The notes under the pieces were generated by a model. That model searched no databases, was not told where the DNA came from, and saw only the letters and a list, made by a program, of their open reading frames with translations. 64,000 bases of DNA from G963662905 sp963676725 (GTDB lineage Bacteria > Bacteroidota > Bacteroidia > Bacteroidales > WRLA01): assembly GCA_963676725.1 (NCBI GenBank), contig OY781463.1:4278001-4342000 (forward strand), read 5' to 3'. Positions 33,938 through 43,352 of this stretch are shown here, piece after piece (the first letter of the stretch is position 1; every line of letters begins with the position of its first letter). A program made the position numbers and the translations under genes.

Positions 33938-35458
33938 ATGAACGAAGATCTTTTTAAGAAAATTATTGCACACGCCAAAGAGTATGGTTTTGTGTTTCAG
34001 TCATCGGAAATTTATGATGGAATGAGTGCCGTTTATGACTATGGCCAAAACGGTTCCGAATTAAAAAATAATATCAAAGCCTATTGGTGGAAAGCCATGG
34101 TACAAATGCACGAAAATATTGTAGGCCTTGATTCTGCGATATTTATGCACCCAAGCGTTTGGAAAGCCTCTGGTCACGTAGATGCTTTTAACGATCCGCT
34201 TATCGATAATAAAGACAGTAAAAAGCGTTATCGCGCCGATGTGCTGATTGAAGATCATATTGCCAAAATTGAAGGAAAAATCAACAAGGAAGTCGCCAAA
34301 GCGGCCAAGCGTTTTGGAGAAGCTTTTGATGAAGCACAATTTCGCGAAACAAACCCTCGTGTTCTTGCCAACCAGAAAAAAATTCAAGACATTAACGATC
34401 GTTTCTGGCCCGCTTTACAAGAAGAACGCCTTGATGATGTGAAAGCCTTAATTGAAGAACTTGGCATTGCTTGTCCTGTTTCCGGCACAAAAAACTGGAC
34501 AGATGTGCGTCAGTTTAACCTGATGTTCGACACACGCCTCGGTTCTACCAGCGACAGCTCCAGCAAAATATATCTCCGTCCGGAAACGGCCCAAGGGATT
34601 TTTGTGAACTACCTTAATGTGCAAAAAACAGGCAGGATGAAAATTCCTTTTGGTATTGCACAAATTGGTAAAGCTTTTCGAAATGAGATTGTTGCACGGC
34701 AATTTATTTTCAGGATGCGTGAGTTTGAACAAATGGAAATGCAATTTTTTGTGCGTCCCGGAGAAGAAAAAAAATGGTATGAATACTGGAAAAATGAACG
34801 TATAAAATGGCATCAGTCTTTGGGATTTCCTGAAAGCATGTATCGTTTTCACGATCATGAAAAGTTGGCTCATTATGCCAATGCAGCCGCCGATATTGAA
34901 TTTGATTTCCCAATGGGTTTTAAAGAACTGGAAGGCATCCATTCACGCACCGATTTCGACCTTACGGCACATTCTGAACTTTCAGGGAAAAAATTGCAGT
35001 ATTTCGATCCTGAAATCAATGAAAGCTATGTGCCTTATGTTGTTGAAACCTCTGTTGGCCTCGACCGCACTTTCCTTTCTGTTCTTTCTGCTTCCTATAT
35101 AGAAGAAAAGCTCGAAGATGGATCAGAACGCGTTGTGCTGAAATTACCCCCGGTATTGGCCCCTTATAAAGCAGCGATTCTCCCACTGATTAAGAAAGAC
35201 GGCTTACCCGAAAAAGCACGCGAAATCATGGACAAGTTGAAGTTCGATTATATGTGCTATTACGAGGAAAAAGATGCAATTGGCAAACGTTACCGCAGGC
35301 AAGATGCGATTGGAACACCATATTGCATTACGGTCGATCATCAAAGCCTTGAAGACAATACGGTTACCATTCGCGAACGCGATAGCATGAAGCAGGAACG
35401 TATTCCGATCGAGCAGTTGAGTGGGATTATTGCCGGACGTCTTCGTCCAAATAATTAG
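33938..35458 (+). CDS. glyS: glycyl-tRNA synthetase, dimeric alpha2 type
   Basis: A 506-residue class II synthetase of the single-chain (archaeal/eukaryotic-like) type used by Bacteroidota and many Gram-positives, not the alpha/beta tetramer of E. coli. Visible motifs: LRPETAQGIFVNYLN (motif 1 region), FRNEIVARQFIFRMREFEQMEMQFF (motif 2), GIHSRTDFDL and VVETSVGLDRTFLSVL (motif 3), followed by the anticodon-binding domain ending TIRERDSMKQERIPIEQL. It charges tRNA-Gly. Two hairpin terminators follow downstream. Confidence 0.96.
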   Translation: MNEDLFKKIIAHAKEYGFVFQSSEIYDGMSAVYDYGQNGSELKNNIKAYWWKAMVQMHENIVGLDSAIFMHPSVWKASGHVDAFNDPLIDNKDSKKRYRADVLIEDHIAKIEGKINKEVAKAAKRFGEAFDEAQFRETNPRVLANQKKIQDINDRFWPALQEERLDDVKALIEELGIACPVSGTKNWTDVRQFNLMFDTRLGSTSDSSSKIYLRPETAQGIFVNYLNVQKTGRMKIPFGIAQIGKAFRNEIVARQFIFRMREFEQMEMQFFVRPGEEKKWYEYWKNERIKWHQSLGFPESMYRFHDHEKLAHYANAAADIEFDFPMGFKELEGIHSRTDFDLTAHSELSGKKLQYFDPEINESYVPYVVETSVGLDRTFLSVLSASYIEEKLEDGSERVVLKLPPVLAPYKAAILPLIKKDGLPEKAREIMDKLKFDYMCYYEEKDAIGKRYRRQDAIGTPYCITVDHQSLEDNTVTIRERDSMKQERIPIEQLSGIIAGRLRPNN

Positions 35459-35466
35459 TTTCCGCC

Positions 35467-35592
35467 TATAAAGTCCACTCTCTTCGTTACGCTTGCCCGA
35501 AAAACGCTTACTTCGGCAATGCTCAGCACAGGCATTTACCCCTGTAATCTCCGCTTTTTCGGGCTGCACAAGCCTCGATATTGAACTTTATA
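35467..35592. repeat. nested inverted-repeat element of about 126 bases
   Basis: Outer arms TATAAAGT (35467-35474) and ACTTTATA (35585-35592), middle arms GCCCGAAAAA (35495-35504) and TTTTTCGGGC (35555-35564), and an inner ACAGG/CCTGT hairpin are nested symmetrically. The interior CTTACTTCGGCAATGCTCAGC resembles the CTTACTTCGACTCCGCTCAGC pieces of the 1088-1458 island, so it may belong to the same repeat superfamily. Confidence 0.6.
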
Positions 35593-35616
35593 GCTCAGAA
35601 ACACCAGTTTATGGAC

Positions 35617-35640
35617 AAGCACTAAATAGTGCTTATTTTT
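35617..35640 (+). terminator. intrinsic terminator downstream of glyS
   Basis: AAGCACT at 35617-35623 pairs with AGTGCTT at 35628-35634 and is followed by ATTTTT. Confidence 0.7.
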
Positions 35641-35710
35641 AATCATTGCAAAAGCGCTTGAAAACGAAACGATAAAGAAGGATGGAAGCAATCTGTTTTT
35701 CCCGAAAAAT

Positions 35711-35744
35711 AAACGCATTGGTTTTAAAAATTGATGCGTTTTTT
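35711..35744 (+). terminator. second terminator-like hairpin before the arginase-fold gene
   Basis: AAACGCAT at 35711-35718 pairs with ATGCGTTT at 35734-35741 and is followed by TTT. It lies 74 bases before the next gene. Confidence 0.65.
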
Positions 35745-35817
35745 ATTAGGTATCGGGCAACTTTTTTTTATTCGCACCGTACTAATGACAAAGCATTGAA
35801 AAGCAGGACTAGGTCAT

Positions 35818-36990
35818 ATGGAATTTAGCGAAATATTTGAACCAATTGATCCCGACAAAGTCAGTTATCCTGACCTTGAAAGGAAGCGTTTCGGCGATAA
35901 GGTGATAAAATACACTACAGGCACAAGTTTTCCGGATGTTGAAAACATGGATATGGCCATTATTGGTGTTTTGGAAGACCGGAAAGCATTCCACAATCAG
36001 GGTTGTGCCATGGCTCCCGACGAAATTAGACAATATCTTTATAAGCTCTTCCCGCCAAATCAAAACTTGAAAATTGTTGATCTCGGCAATATCCCTGCAG
36101 GTTATGAACTTGACGACACTTATTTTGCTTTGAGCACTGTTTTAGCAGAATTGCTCGAAATGAATATCGTTCCAATCGTCCTTGGAGGAAGTCAGGACTT
36201 AAGCTATGCCAATTATCTGGCCTATGAAAATCTGGGCAGGATCATTAATATTGTGTCTATTGATTCTGAATTTGATCTTGGAGAAACCCATACAGAGTTT
36301 AATTCGCGATCATACCTTACAAAAATTATTCTGCACCAACCCAATTTTCTTTTCAATTATACCAATATTGGATATCAGGGATATTTTGTTGATCAAGAAG
36401 CTGTTCACCTAATGAAAAATCTTTTGTTCGACTCATACCGCTTGGGTGAATTAACAAAAGACCTCAACGAAGTGGAGCCTTTGGTGCGCAATGCAGATAT
36501 GCTTAGTGTTGATATTTCTGCCGTTCGTCAATCGGATGCGCCCGGAAATAAAAATGCAACGCCCAATGGTTTTTATGGCGAACAATTATGCCAGATGATG
36601 CGTTTTGCCGGCATGAGCGACAAGCTGTCGTCGATTGGTTTTTATGAAATAAATCCTGCGTGCGATGTAAACGGCCAAACGACCCACTTGGTGGCACAGG
36701 CAATCTGGCATTTTATTGAAGGATTTTATAATCGCCAGAAAGATTTCCCATTTAGGGATAAAAACAACTACCTGAAATACATTGTAAATACAGACGAACT
36801 CAGCGAAGATGTAATCTTTTTCAAAAGCAAACGCACCGACCGTTGGTGGATGGAAGTAAACTGCCCAACCAATCTGAGGCATAAATATGAGCGGCATTAC
36901 CTTGTTCCTTGTTCGTATAAAGATTATCTAACAGCCTGCGAAAATGATATTCCGGATCGGTGGTGGCAGGTATATCAGAAATTGATGTAA
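35818..36990 (+). CDS. arginase/formimidoylglutamase-fold protein with degenerate metal site
   Basis: A 390-residue protein of the ureohydrolase superfamily, about 70 residues longer than typical arginases. The usual metal-binding motifs are all in place but altered: GGxH reads GGSQ (126 is Gln), DxHxD reads DSEFD (149-153, His to Glu) and the C-terminal DxDxxDP reads SVDISAVRQSDAPG (Asp to Ser at 234). Such proteins are usually annotated as formimidoylglutamase in Bacteroidota, but a two-manganese site seems unlikely here. It could be a binding or structural protein. It stands alone; nothing notable is seen in the following 36991-37243. Confidence 0.8.
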   Translation: MEFSEIFEPIDPDKVSYPDLERKRFGDKVIKYTTGTSFPDVENMDMAIIGVLEDRKAFHNQGCAMAPDEIRQYLYKLFPPNQNLKIVDLGNIPAGYELDDTYFALSTVLAELLEMNIVPIVLGGSQDLSYANYLAYENLGRIINIVSIDSEFDLGETHTEFNSRSYLTKIILHQPNFLFNYTNIGYQGYFVDQEAVHLMKNLLFDSYRLGELTKDLNEVEPLVRNADMLSVDISAVRQSDAPGNKNATPNGFYGEQLCQMMRFAGMSDKLSSIGFYEINPACDVNGQTTHLVAQAIWHFIEGFYNRQKDFPFRDKNNYLKYIVNTDELSEDVIFFKSKRTDRWWMEVNCPTNLRHKYERHYLVPCSYKDYLTACENDIPDRWWQVYQKLM

Positions 36991-37243
36991 GGGCAAAAAC
37001 TGCATTTTATTCGCATCAGCAAATAGCTTGACACCAAATCGAACCATGCAATTTATTGGTTTAGAATGACTTGCTAAGTTATATTATTTCTTTTAAAGCG
37101 ACACTTCATCCCTTTTCCTGTTAAACTGTTAGAAAAATCGAAAGCCCCGATGCTATTTTTCGTACTTTTATGCATTGGCCAAAAGCGATTTTGAACAAAA
37201 CCCAAAGACTGATGAATAGCTCATACAGCAAAAAAACAAACCT

Positions 37244-38455
37244 ATGAAAATACTCCACACCTCTGATTGGCATCTAGGAAAGAAATTAGGAACATTTTCA
37301 CGGCTTCCGGAGCAAGAGTCCGTATTAAAAGAAATCTGTCAAATCACTGAAAAAGAAAATATTAATGCCATTATTATCGCCGGCGATATTTTCGATAGTT
37401 TCAACCCTGGAACAGATGCAGTGGAACTGTTCTATCGCACAATTAGGGATTTATGCAATAACGGACAGCGCGCCATTATTGTCATTGCCGGCAATCACGA
37501 TTCTCCCGACCGCATTGAAGCACCCGATCCATTGGCACGCATTCAGGGCATTTTTTTTGCAGGATATCCATCTTCGGTAATTCCGGTAACAGACAATAAA
37601 AATGGTGTGTCCGTTCTTCAATCCGATGAGGGTTTTGCTGAATTCAAACACCCTTCCTGGGATGCTCCTTTGCGCTTATTGCTAACACCCTATGCAAACG
37701 AATTCAGACTAAAAAGCATGCTGCATCCGGAAGACAAAGACCAAGCCATGCGTGATCTGCTCGAAAAAAAATGGGCAAAGCTTTCCGAAAAATATCTTGA
37801 TAAAAAAGGCGTAAATATTCTGTCGGCTCATTTATTCTTTATGAAAAAAGGCGATCCAATGCCTCTTGAACCCGAGGAAGGGGAAAAACCGATATTGCAT
37901 CCAGGAGGGGTTTCGGAAATATACACATCTTCCATACCCGAAAGTGTTCAATATACGGCACTTGGGCATTTGCATCGTTTTCAAAATACGGATACAAATA
38001 TTTGTTATTGCGGAAGTCCTTTGGCATATAGTTTTAGTGAAGCAATGCAGGAAAAATTTGTGAATATTGTCACGATAAAGCCTGGAGAAGAAGCCATAAC
38101 AACAAAGCATCCATTAAAAGAAGGACGAAAGCTGATCCGCAAAAAATGCAATGGGATTGATGAAGCAGTTGAATGGTTGGAGGCCAATCCGGATGTTTTG
38201 GTAGAATTATGCGTGCGCTCTGAGCAGTATCTAACAAGTGACGACCGTAAAAGACTGGCTGCTGCTCATGATGGTATTATTCAGCTGATTCCAGATGTGC
38301 AGATACTAGGCGAAGAGCAGGAAAAGCAAACAGATATTGACCCATCAAGCGACCGCAATTCATTGTTTATAAAATATTTCCGCTCGATGACACAGCAAGA
38401 GCCGAATAAAGAAATCCTCGATTTATTTACCGAAATAATCGCAAAGGAATTATGA
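37244..38455 (+). CDS. sbcD: exonuclease subunit SbcD
   Basis: A 403-residue Mre11-family nuclease with the phosphoesterase motifs HTSDWHLGKK (D7, H9), IIAGDIFDS, VIAGNHDSPDR, LSAHLFF and ALGHLHRFQ. With SbcC it opens and degrades hairpin and protein-blocked DNA ends using manganese. Its stop overlaps the sbcC ATG by four bases (ATGA), so the two are translationally coupled. Confidence 0.95.
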   Translation: MKILHTSDWHLGKKLGTFSRLPEQESVLKEICQITEKENINAIIIAGDIFDSFNPGTDAVELFYRTIRDLCNNGQRAIIVIAGNHDSPDRIEAPDPLARIQGIFFAGYPSSVIPVTDNKNGVSVLQSDEGFAEFKHPSWDAPLRLLLTPYANEFRLKSMLHPEDKDQAMRDLLEKKWAKLSEKYLDKKGVNILSAHLFFMKKGDPMPLEPEEGEKPILHPGGVSEIYTSSIPESVQYTALGHLHRFQNTDTNICYCGSPLAYSFSEAMQEKFVNIVTIKPGEEAITTKHPLKEGRKLIRKKCNGIDEAVEWLEANPDVLVELCVRSEQYLTSDDRKRLAAAHDGIIQLIPDVQILGEEQEKQTDIDPSSDRNSLFIKYFRSMTQQEPNKEILDLFTEIIAKEL

Positions 38456-41400
38456 TCCCGATCAATCTTAAAATAAAAGGCCTATACTCCTATCTAAGCG
38501 AACAGGAAATAGATTTTAGCGCGCTTACATCTGCCGGACTTTTTGGTGTTTTTGGACGAGTTGGCAGTGGTAAATCAAGCATCATTGAAGCCATAACATT
38601 TGCATTATACGGACGAACAACACGACTCAATCAAACAGGCGACAATCGATATTATAATATGATGAACCTGAAATCGGATCGCTTGCTTATTGATTTTGAG
38701 TTTCGTTCCGGAAGCCCCGAAAAGCAGTTCAGGGCTGTTGTAAGTGGCCGCAGAAACTCCAAGCGCTTTGGCGATGTAAACGCTTTTGACCGTCAAACCT
38801 ATATAAAAACAGGCGATGAATGGATCCCTGTTGAGCAAACAATTATAGAAGATGCCATTGGGCTTTCTTTTGAGAATTTTAAGCGATGCATCATCATTCC
38901 GCAAGGGCAGTTTCAGGAATTTTTAAGCCTATCGAAGACCGACCGCACCCAAATGCTGAAAGAACTCTTTCAACTCCAACGATTTGATTTATTCAGCAGA
39001 GTGCGTTCATTGGAAAACCAATGCCAAATGGTGCTGCAAAAGCTTGAAGGACGAAAGCAGGAACTTGGCGAAGCAGATGAGGAACGGATGAAATTGCTTC
39101 GGGAAGAAATTGCTGAACATAAAAACCAAAAAGAAATTCTCGAAAAAGAATTACTCGAATTGCGCCCTCAGGAGCAATGGCAGGCAGCACTGAAAGAAGA
39201 CGATTTGCTTCGGCAAAATTTAGAAAAAACGCAGCAGAGCCTGCTAAGGCAAAAACCTGAAATTGATCAAAGAGAACAAAAACTTGCCGTATTTGAAGAA
39301 TGCTCCACACGCTTTGGAACTCTATTTGCCCGCTCTGAAGATGCTGAAAAATCGCTGCAAGAAGTGCAAAAAAAATTACACACTTTCCGTAAGGAACGAG
39401 ACGATCTTCTCAAACAACTCCATCTGTGCACAAACGAATTCAATCAGGCAAAAATAGCATTTGAAGGCATTGAAAAAATCCAGACAGAAATAATTGCTTT
39501 AAAGCACTATCAAAAAGCTTTGGAAAGCAAAAAACAGGCAGAAACACTAAATACTCAAATAGCAAAAGGCGAAAAATTTCTAATCGAAGAGGTGCAAAAA
39601 AAATCTGCCGTCCTCAAAACACAATTAGACAGCCTGAAATCCAATATCAAAGAACTAGAACAAGGTCAGGCAGATCTGGCAAAACTTCGTGATATTCAGA
39701 ATTGGTATATTTATTTTCAAAAACTCCTCAAGCAAGAGAAAGAACTGGTCTTTGACGAACAAAGAATTGACGACAAAATTCTTGAAATGGAACAAAAGAA
39801 ATGGACCTATATCAAAGAGGGATTTATTTCTACATTTCCATCAATTGCTACGGATAATCCATCAGAAAAAATTGTAGAACAATCTGTTGCAGAAGGTGAT
39901 AAAATTAAGGTAGAGATAGATACGCTGAATGAAAAACGAAATAAATTAGCAATAGAGCAAAACCTAGAGCATCTGGCTAATTCTTTGGAAGAAGGAAAAG
40001 CTTGCCCCTTATGCGGTTCAAACCATCATCCAAAAAAACTTGATTGCACAAATGTTGCCGTCCAAATAAAGCAAGTCGATCAACAAATAGCCACCAACAA
40101 AGAAAAATTAGAACAGCTCGAATTTGTTTGCCATAAATTGAACAACATTATCCTTGGGAAGCAGTTAAAAATAGGGTCCCTGCAAAAAATAAAAGAAAAC
40201 GGGCAAAAACTTGACAGCGAAATTGCAGCACACAAAAAAGGGTTTATCTGGAACGATTACGATATAAGCAACTCATTAACAGTAGATAAACAAATTAAGC
40301 AAGCAAATATTCAGCTCGAACAAATTACGCAAAAGCGCAACGAAAGAGATCAATTTGAAACGCAAATAATTCAACTCATTGATCAGGAAAATCGTGCGAA
40401 AGCAAAAATAAACGCCTATAAACAAGAGCTTTCTGCTTGCCGGGCTTCCATTGAAGAGAATATGAATAATGTGGCTACATATGCTGAGGCATTTAAAGAA
40501 AAAACAGCTGCTGAGCTAAATCAAAGGGAAAATGATTTAGCAAAATTTCAAATACAAATCAGGGACAAATACCAGCGACTAGAAAAAACCAAAAGCAAGC
40601 TTACGGCAGAATACAATATCAAAGAAGGTTTAATCACGGCAAACACAAACAGCAGCAATGAGTTGGAAGAACACCTGAAAGCGATCAATGCACAAATTGA
40701 AGGACATGTAATTGAAGGCGCCTATGAAAGCAAACAACAAGCATACAAAATCCTGAAAAGCGCAATAAATGTGAGCGCTGAGCGACAGGAAATCAATCGT
40801 TTCCACACCCAGTTCAGCACGGTAAAAACCCGATTGCTTGATGTAAACAGCCGCCTGAAAGGACGCAGATATGATGCAGAACAGCACAAAAGTTTAATGG
40901 TGCAACTCACAGAAAAAGAAAAATCCCTGAAACTTCAAAGCACTAAACTTGCCGAAAAAGAATTGATTGTTAAAGAGGAATTGCGCAAAGAAGACAGCAG
41001 AAAAAAATTACACTTAGAAATAAGTGACGCACAAAAACGCAGTGAAAACCTTGCCCTGATGAAACGTCTTTTTAAAGCACAGGGTTTTGTTCATTTCGTT
41101 TCCGGGGCTTTTCTTAGAAACATCTGCCAGCAGGCGAATCAACGCTTCCGCAAACTTACCGGCCAACGATTAAGCCTTGAATTGAATGATGACAGTATGT
41201 TTGTTGTACGCGATTTTTTAAATAATGGCCATACACGAAACATAAAAACACTTTCCGGTGGACAGATGTTTCAGGCATCACTTTCTTTAGCGCTTGCATT
41301 ATCGGATAATGTGCAGGCCATGAGTGGATCGACAAACCGGTTTTTCTTTATGGATGAGGGCTTTGGCTCACTTGACAAAGAATCGTTGCATATCGTTTTT

Positions 41401-41544
41401 GATACGCTCAGATCCTTAAAACAGGAAAACAGAATTGTAGGCGTCATCAGTCATGTAGAAGAACTACAACAGGATATTGGTGTTTATCTGAATATTGAAA
41501 TGGACGAAAAAACAGGCTCGCATATTAAAGCAGGCTGGGAATAA
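38452..41544 (+). CDS. sbcC: exonuclease subunit SbcC
   Basis: A 1030-residue Rad50-like ATPase. Walker A is GRVGSGKSSIIEA at about 34-46, a Q-loop follows in IIPQGQFQEFL, two long coiled-coil arms flank a CPLC zinc hook near residue 518, and the C-terminus has the ABC signature TLSGGQMFQASLSLALALSD and Walker B FFFMDEGFGSLD. It drives SbcD by ATP binding and tethers DNA ends. The length is normal for the family. A strong terminator follows. Confidence 0.96.
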   Translation: MIPINLKIKGLYSYLSEQEIDFSALTSAGLFGVFGRVGSGKSSIIEAITFALYGRTTRLNQTGDNRYYNMMNLKSDRLLIDFEFRSGSPEKQFRAVVSGRRNSKRFGDVNAFDRQTYIKTGDEWIPVEQTIIEDAIGLSFENFKRCIIIPQGQFQEFLSLSKTDRTQMLKELFQLQRFDLFSRVRSLENQCQMVLQKLEGRKQELGEADEERMKLLREEIAEHKNQKEILEKELLELRPQEQWQAALKEDDLLRQNLEKTQQSLLRQKPEIDQREQKLAVFEECSTRFGTLFARSEDAEKSLQEVQKKLHTFRKERDDLLKQLHLCTNEFNQAKIAFEGIEKIQTEIIALKHYQKALESKKQAETLNTQIAKGEKFLIEEVQKKSAVLKTQLDSLKSNIKELEQGQADLAKLRDIQNWYIYFQKLLKQEKELVFDEQRIDDKILEMEQKKWTYIKEGFISTFPSIATDNPSEKIVEQSVAEGDKIKVEIDTLNEKRNKLAIEQNLEHLANSLEEGKACPLCGSNHHPKKLDCTNVAVQIKQVDQQIATNKEKLEQLEFVCHKLNNIILGKQLKIGSLQKIKENGQKLDSEIAAHKKGFIWNDYDISNSLTVDKQIKQANIQLEQITQKRNERDQFETQIIQLIDQENRAKAKINAYKQELSACRASIEENMNNVATYAEAFKEKTAAELNQRENDLAKFQIQIRDKYQRLEKTKSKLTAEYNIKEGLITANTNSSNELEEHLKAINAQIEGHVIEGAYESKQQAYKILKSAINVSAERQEINRFHTQFSTVKTRLLDVNSRLKGRRYDAEQHKSLMVQLTEKEKSLKLQSTKLAEKELIVKEELRKEDSRKKLHLEISDAQKRSENLALMKRLFKAQGFVHFVSGAFLRNICQQANQRFRKLTGQRLSLELNDDSMFVVRDFLNNGHTRNIKTLSGGQMFQASLSLALALSDNVQAMSGSTNRFFFMDEGFGSLDKESLHIVFDTLRSLKQENRIVGVISHVEELQQDIGVYLNIEMDEKTGSHIKAGWE

Positions 41545-41580
41545 GGAAGATCTTTTAAAACAAACTCTATAAAATGCAAA

Positions 41581-41614
41581 AAGCAGCCCACACGAAGAAA
41601 GGGGCTGCTTTTTT
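41581..41614 (+). terminator. terminator after sbcC
   Basis: GCAGCCC at 41583-41589 pairs with GGGCTGC at 41602-41608, followed by T6. Confidence 0.85.
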
Positions 41615-41720
41615 AATAACCAAAACCACATAGTTAAGCGCACAAAGTATTCTATGGTATGATAAAGAGCGTTTGAGAATCTTTGAGATACAAAAGTACA
41701 TCGCTTCACACCTCTGAAGT

Positions 41721-41756
41721 GTTAAGGGGCTTTAACAAACGTTAAAAAAAGTTAAT
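41721..41756 (+). promoter_or_regulatory. 10-base-phased TTAA repeats upstream of the histidine kinase gene
   Basis: GTTAA at 41721, TTTAA at 41731, GTTAA at 41741 and GTTAA at 41751 are each exactly ten bases apart, one helical turn. Direct repeats of this kind are typical binding sites of OmpR-family dimers, so autoregulation by the downstream response regulator is plausible. Confidence 0.5.
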
Positions 41757-41795
41757 GACTGAAAATCAAAGCTTTTCGCTTTGTACTTTTGCTTT

Positions 41796-43352
41796 GTGAA
41801 TAAAAAACAAATCTACTTTCTTATTGTTCTGACAAGCATTGCTTTTGTTGGATTGATCCTGATTCAAGGGTATTGGATCAAGAATGCCATCACGGTAAAG
41901 GAGGCGCAATTTAGAAGCAGTGTAGCCCGTTCCGCATCAGAGGTTATTGACAATTTACATCAGATCGAGCGCGAAAAGGCTTTAGAACGCTATCAACAAG
42001 GCGAACAATTATACAGGCGCATCGACTCCATTAATTATCAGATCCGGTATTATGTGCAGCAGCATCCCGATATGCTCGATCAGCAAGGGCGCTTAATTGA
42101 TCCGCAAATCAACAGAATTATCAATTCGCCGGATGGTGTTCGTGGTTTACAAGACGAGAGTCTGGCAGAAAAAACCGATAGCAGCTTTTTAAAACTGATT
42201 CTATTAAGGGAAGAAACCGTGAACAGTTTAATGGAAAGCAGCTTTCGCCTCAATGCATCCCCTTGGTTAAATATCAACAGCTTTCAACCAATTGAAGAAC
42301 GGATACAAGCAAGCCTCATTGATTCCCTAATCCGTCAAAGTCTGGATAATTACGGAGTTACTACTACTTTTGAATATGGGATCTTTGATCCGGGCCGAAA
42401 TTTTCTGGTGCAGCAAAAATCCGGGCAATTTCCTAAAGAGTTGCTGGAATCCCCCTTTCGTTTTCGGCTTTTCCCCGGCGAAATGTCGTTTAACCCCTCA
42501 TTTTTATTACTCTATTTCCCCAACGAAAAACGCTTTTTACTAACCCAGTTAAAAAGCCTGTTGTCTATTTCGGGCCTGCTTATGGCAATCATTGTATTAT
42601 CCTTTGTTTTTACGACACATATTATTTTCAGGCAAAAAAAGCTTTCAGAAATGAAAAACGACCTCATTAATAATATGACCCATGAGTTTAAAACACCCAT
42701 TTCGACCATTTCTTTAGCCTGTGAAGCCCTGAGTGACAAGGATATTGCCAAATCAGAAGAACTATACCAAAGCTATATTCAAATCATTCGCGAAGAAAAC
42801 AGCCGATTGAAAAATATGGCAGAAAAAGTCCTGACAACAGCTTTGCTCGAAAAAGGCAAGCTCCAATTACGTTTAGAATCCTTTGATGTAGAACAAATTA
42901 TTAAAGAAGCCATAGCTTCGGCACAATTAAAAGTTGAGGCGAAAAACGGAAAAATATTGACCGATTTCTACGCAACAGAAACGATGATTGTCGGCGACAA
43001 ACTACATTTGCTTAATGTGGTTAGCAATTTACTCGACAACTCCATCAAATATTCAGGTGATGGTGTTCAAATTATTGTAACAACAGAAAACACAGAACAG
43101 GGAATAAGCTTCAGCGTAAAAGATAATGGCATTGGAATCAGTCATGCCGACCAAAAAAGAATCTTCGAAAAACTATACAGGGTCAGTAATGGCGACATTC
43201 ATAATGTAAAAGGTTTTGGCTTGGGCTTAAGCTATGTAAAAGCTATTGTTGCATTGCATGGAGGCACAATAAAACTCGATAGTGAATTAAAATCAGGAAC
43301 AAAATTTAGCGTATATTTACCTTTTCAAAATAAAACAATAGGCAATGAATAA
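41796..43352 (+). CDS. membrane-bound sensor histidine kinase
   Basis: A 518-residue sensor. An N-terminal helix (about 3-25) and a second one at about 258-280 enclose a 230-residue periplasmic domain that I do not recognise. Then come the HisKA domain with NNMTHEFKTPIS (phospho-acceptor His near 298) and the HATPase_c domain with NVVSNLLDNSIKYS (N box), VKDNGIGIS (G1) and GFGLGLSYVKAI (G2). The start is a GTG at 41796, since there is no ATG near the hydrophobic start. It overlaps the response regulator by eight bases. The signal is unknown; envelope stress is a guess. Confidence 0.9.
   Translation: MNKKQIYFLIVLTSIAFVGLILIQGYWIKNAITVKEAQFRSSVARSASEVIDNLHQIEREKALERYQQGEQLYRRIDSINYQIRYYVQQHPDMLDQQGRLIDPQINRIINSPDGVRGLQDESLAEKTDSSFLKLILLREETVNSLMESSFRLNASPWLNINSFQPIEERIQASLIDSLIRQSLDNYGVTTTFEYGIFDPGRNFLVQQKSGQFPKELLESPFRFRLFPGEMSFNPSFLLLYFPNEKRFLLTQLKSLLSISGLLMAIIVLSFVFTTHIIFRQKKLSEMKNDLINNMTHEFKTPISTISLACEALSDKDIAKSEELYQSYIQIIREENSRLKNMAEKVLTTALLEKGKLQLRLESFDVEQIIKEAIASAQLKVEAKNGKILTDFYATETMIVGDKLHLLNVVSNLLDNSIKYSGDGVQIIVTTENTEQGISFSVKDNGIGISHADQKRIFEKLYRVSNGDIHNVKGFGLGLSYVKAIVALHGGTIKLDSELKSGTKFSVYLPFQNKTIGNE

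Noticed and set aside
34061..34387. Minus-strand frame opposite glyS
   Set aside because: It is antisense to a strongly supported synthetase gene and carries no recognisable domain.
41784..41791. TACTTTTG as a -7 box of the histidine kinase gene
   Set aside because: It ends only four bases before the GTG start and has no -33 partner, so the start codon would probably not be transcribed.
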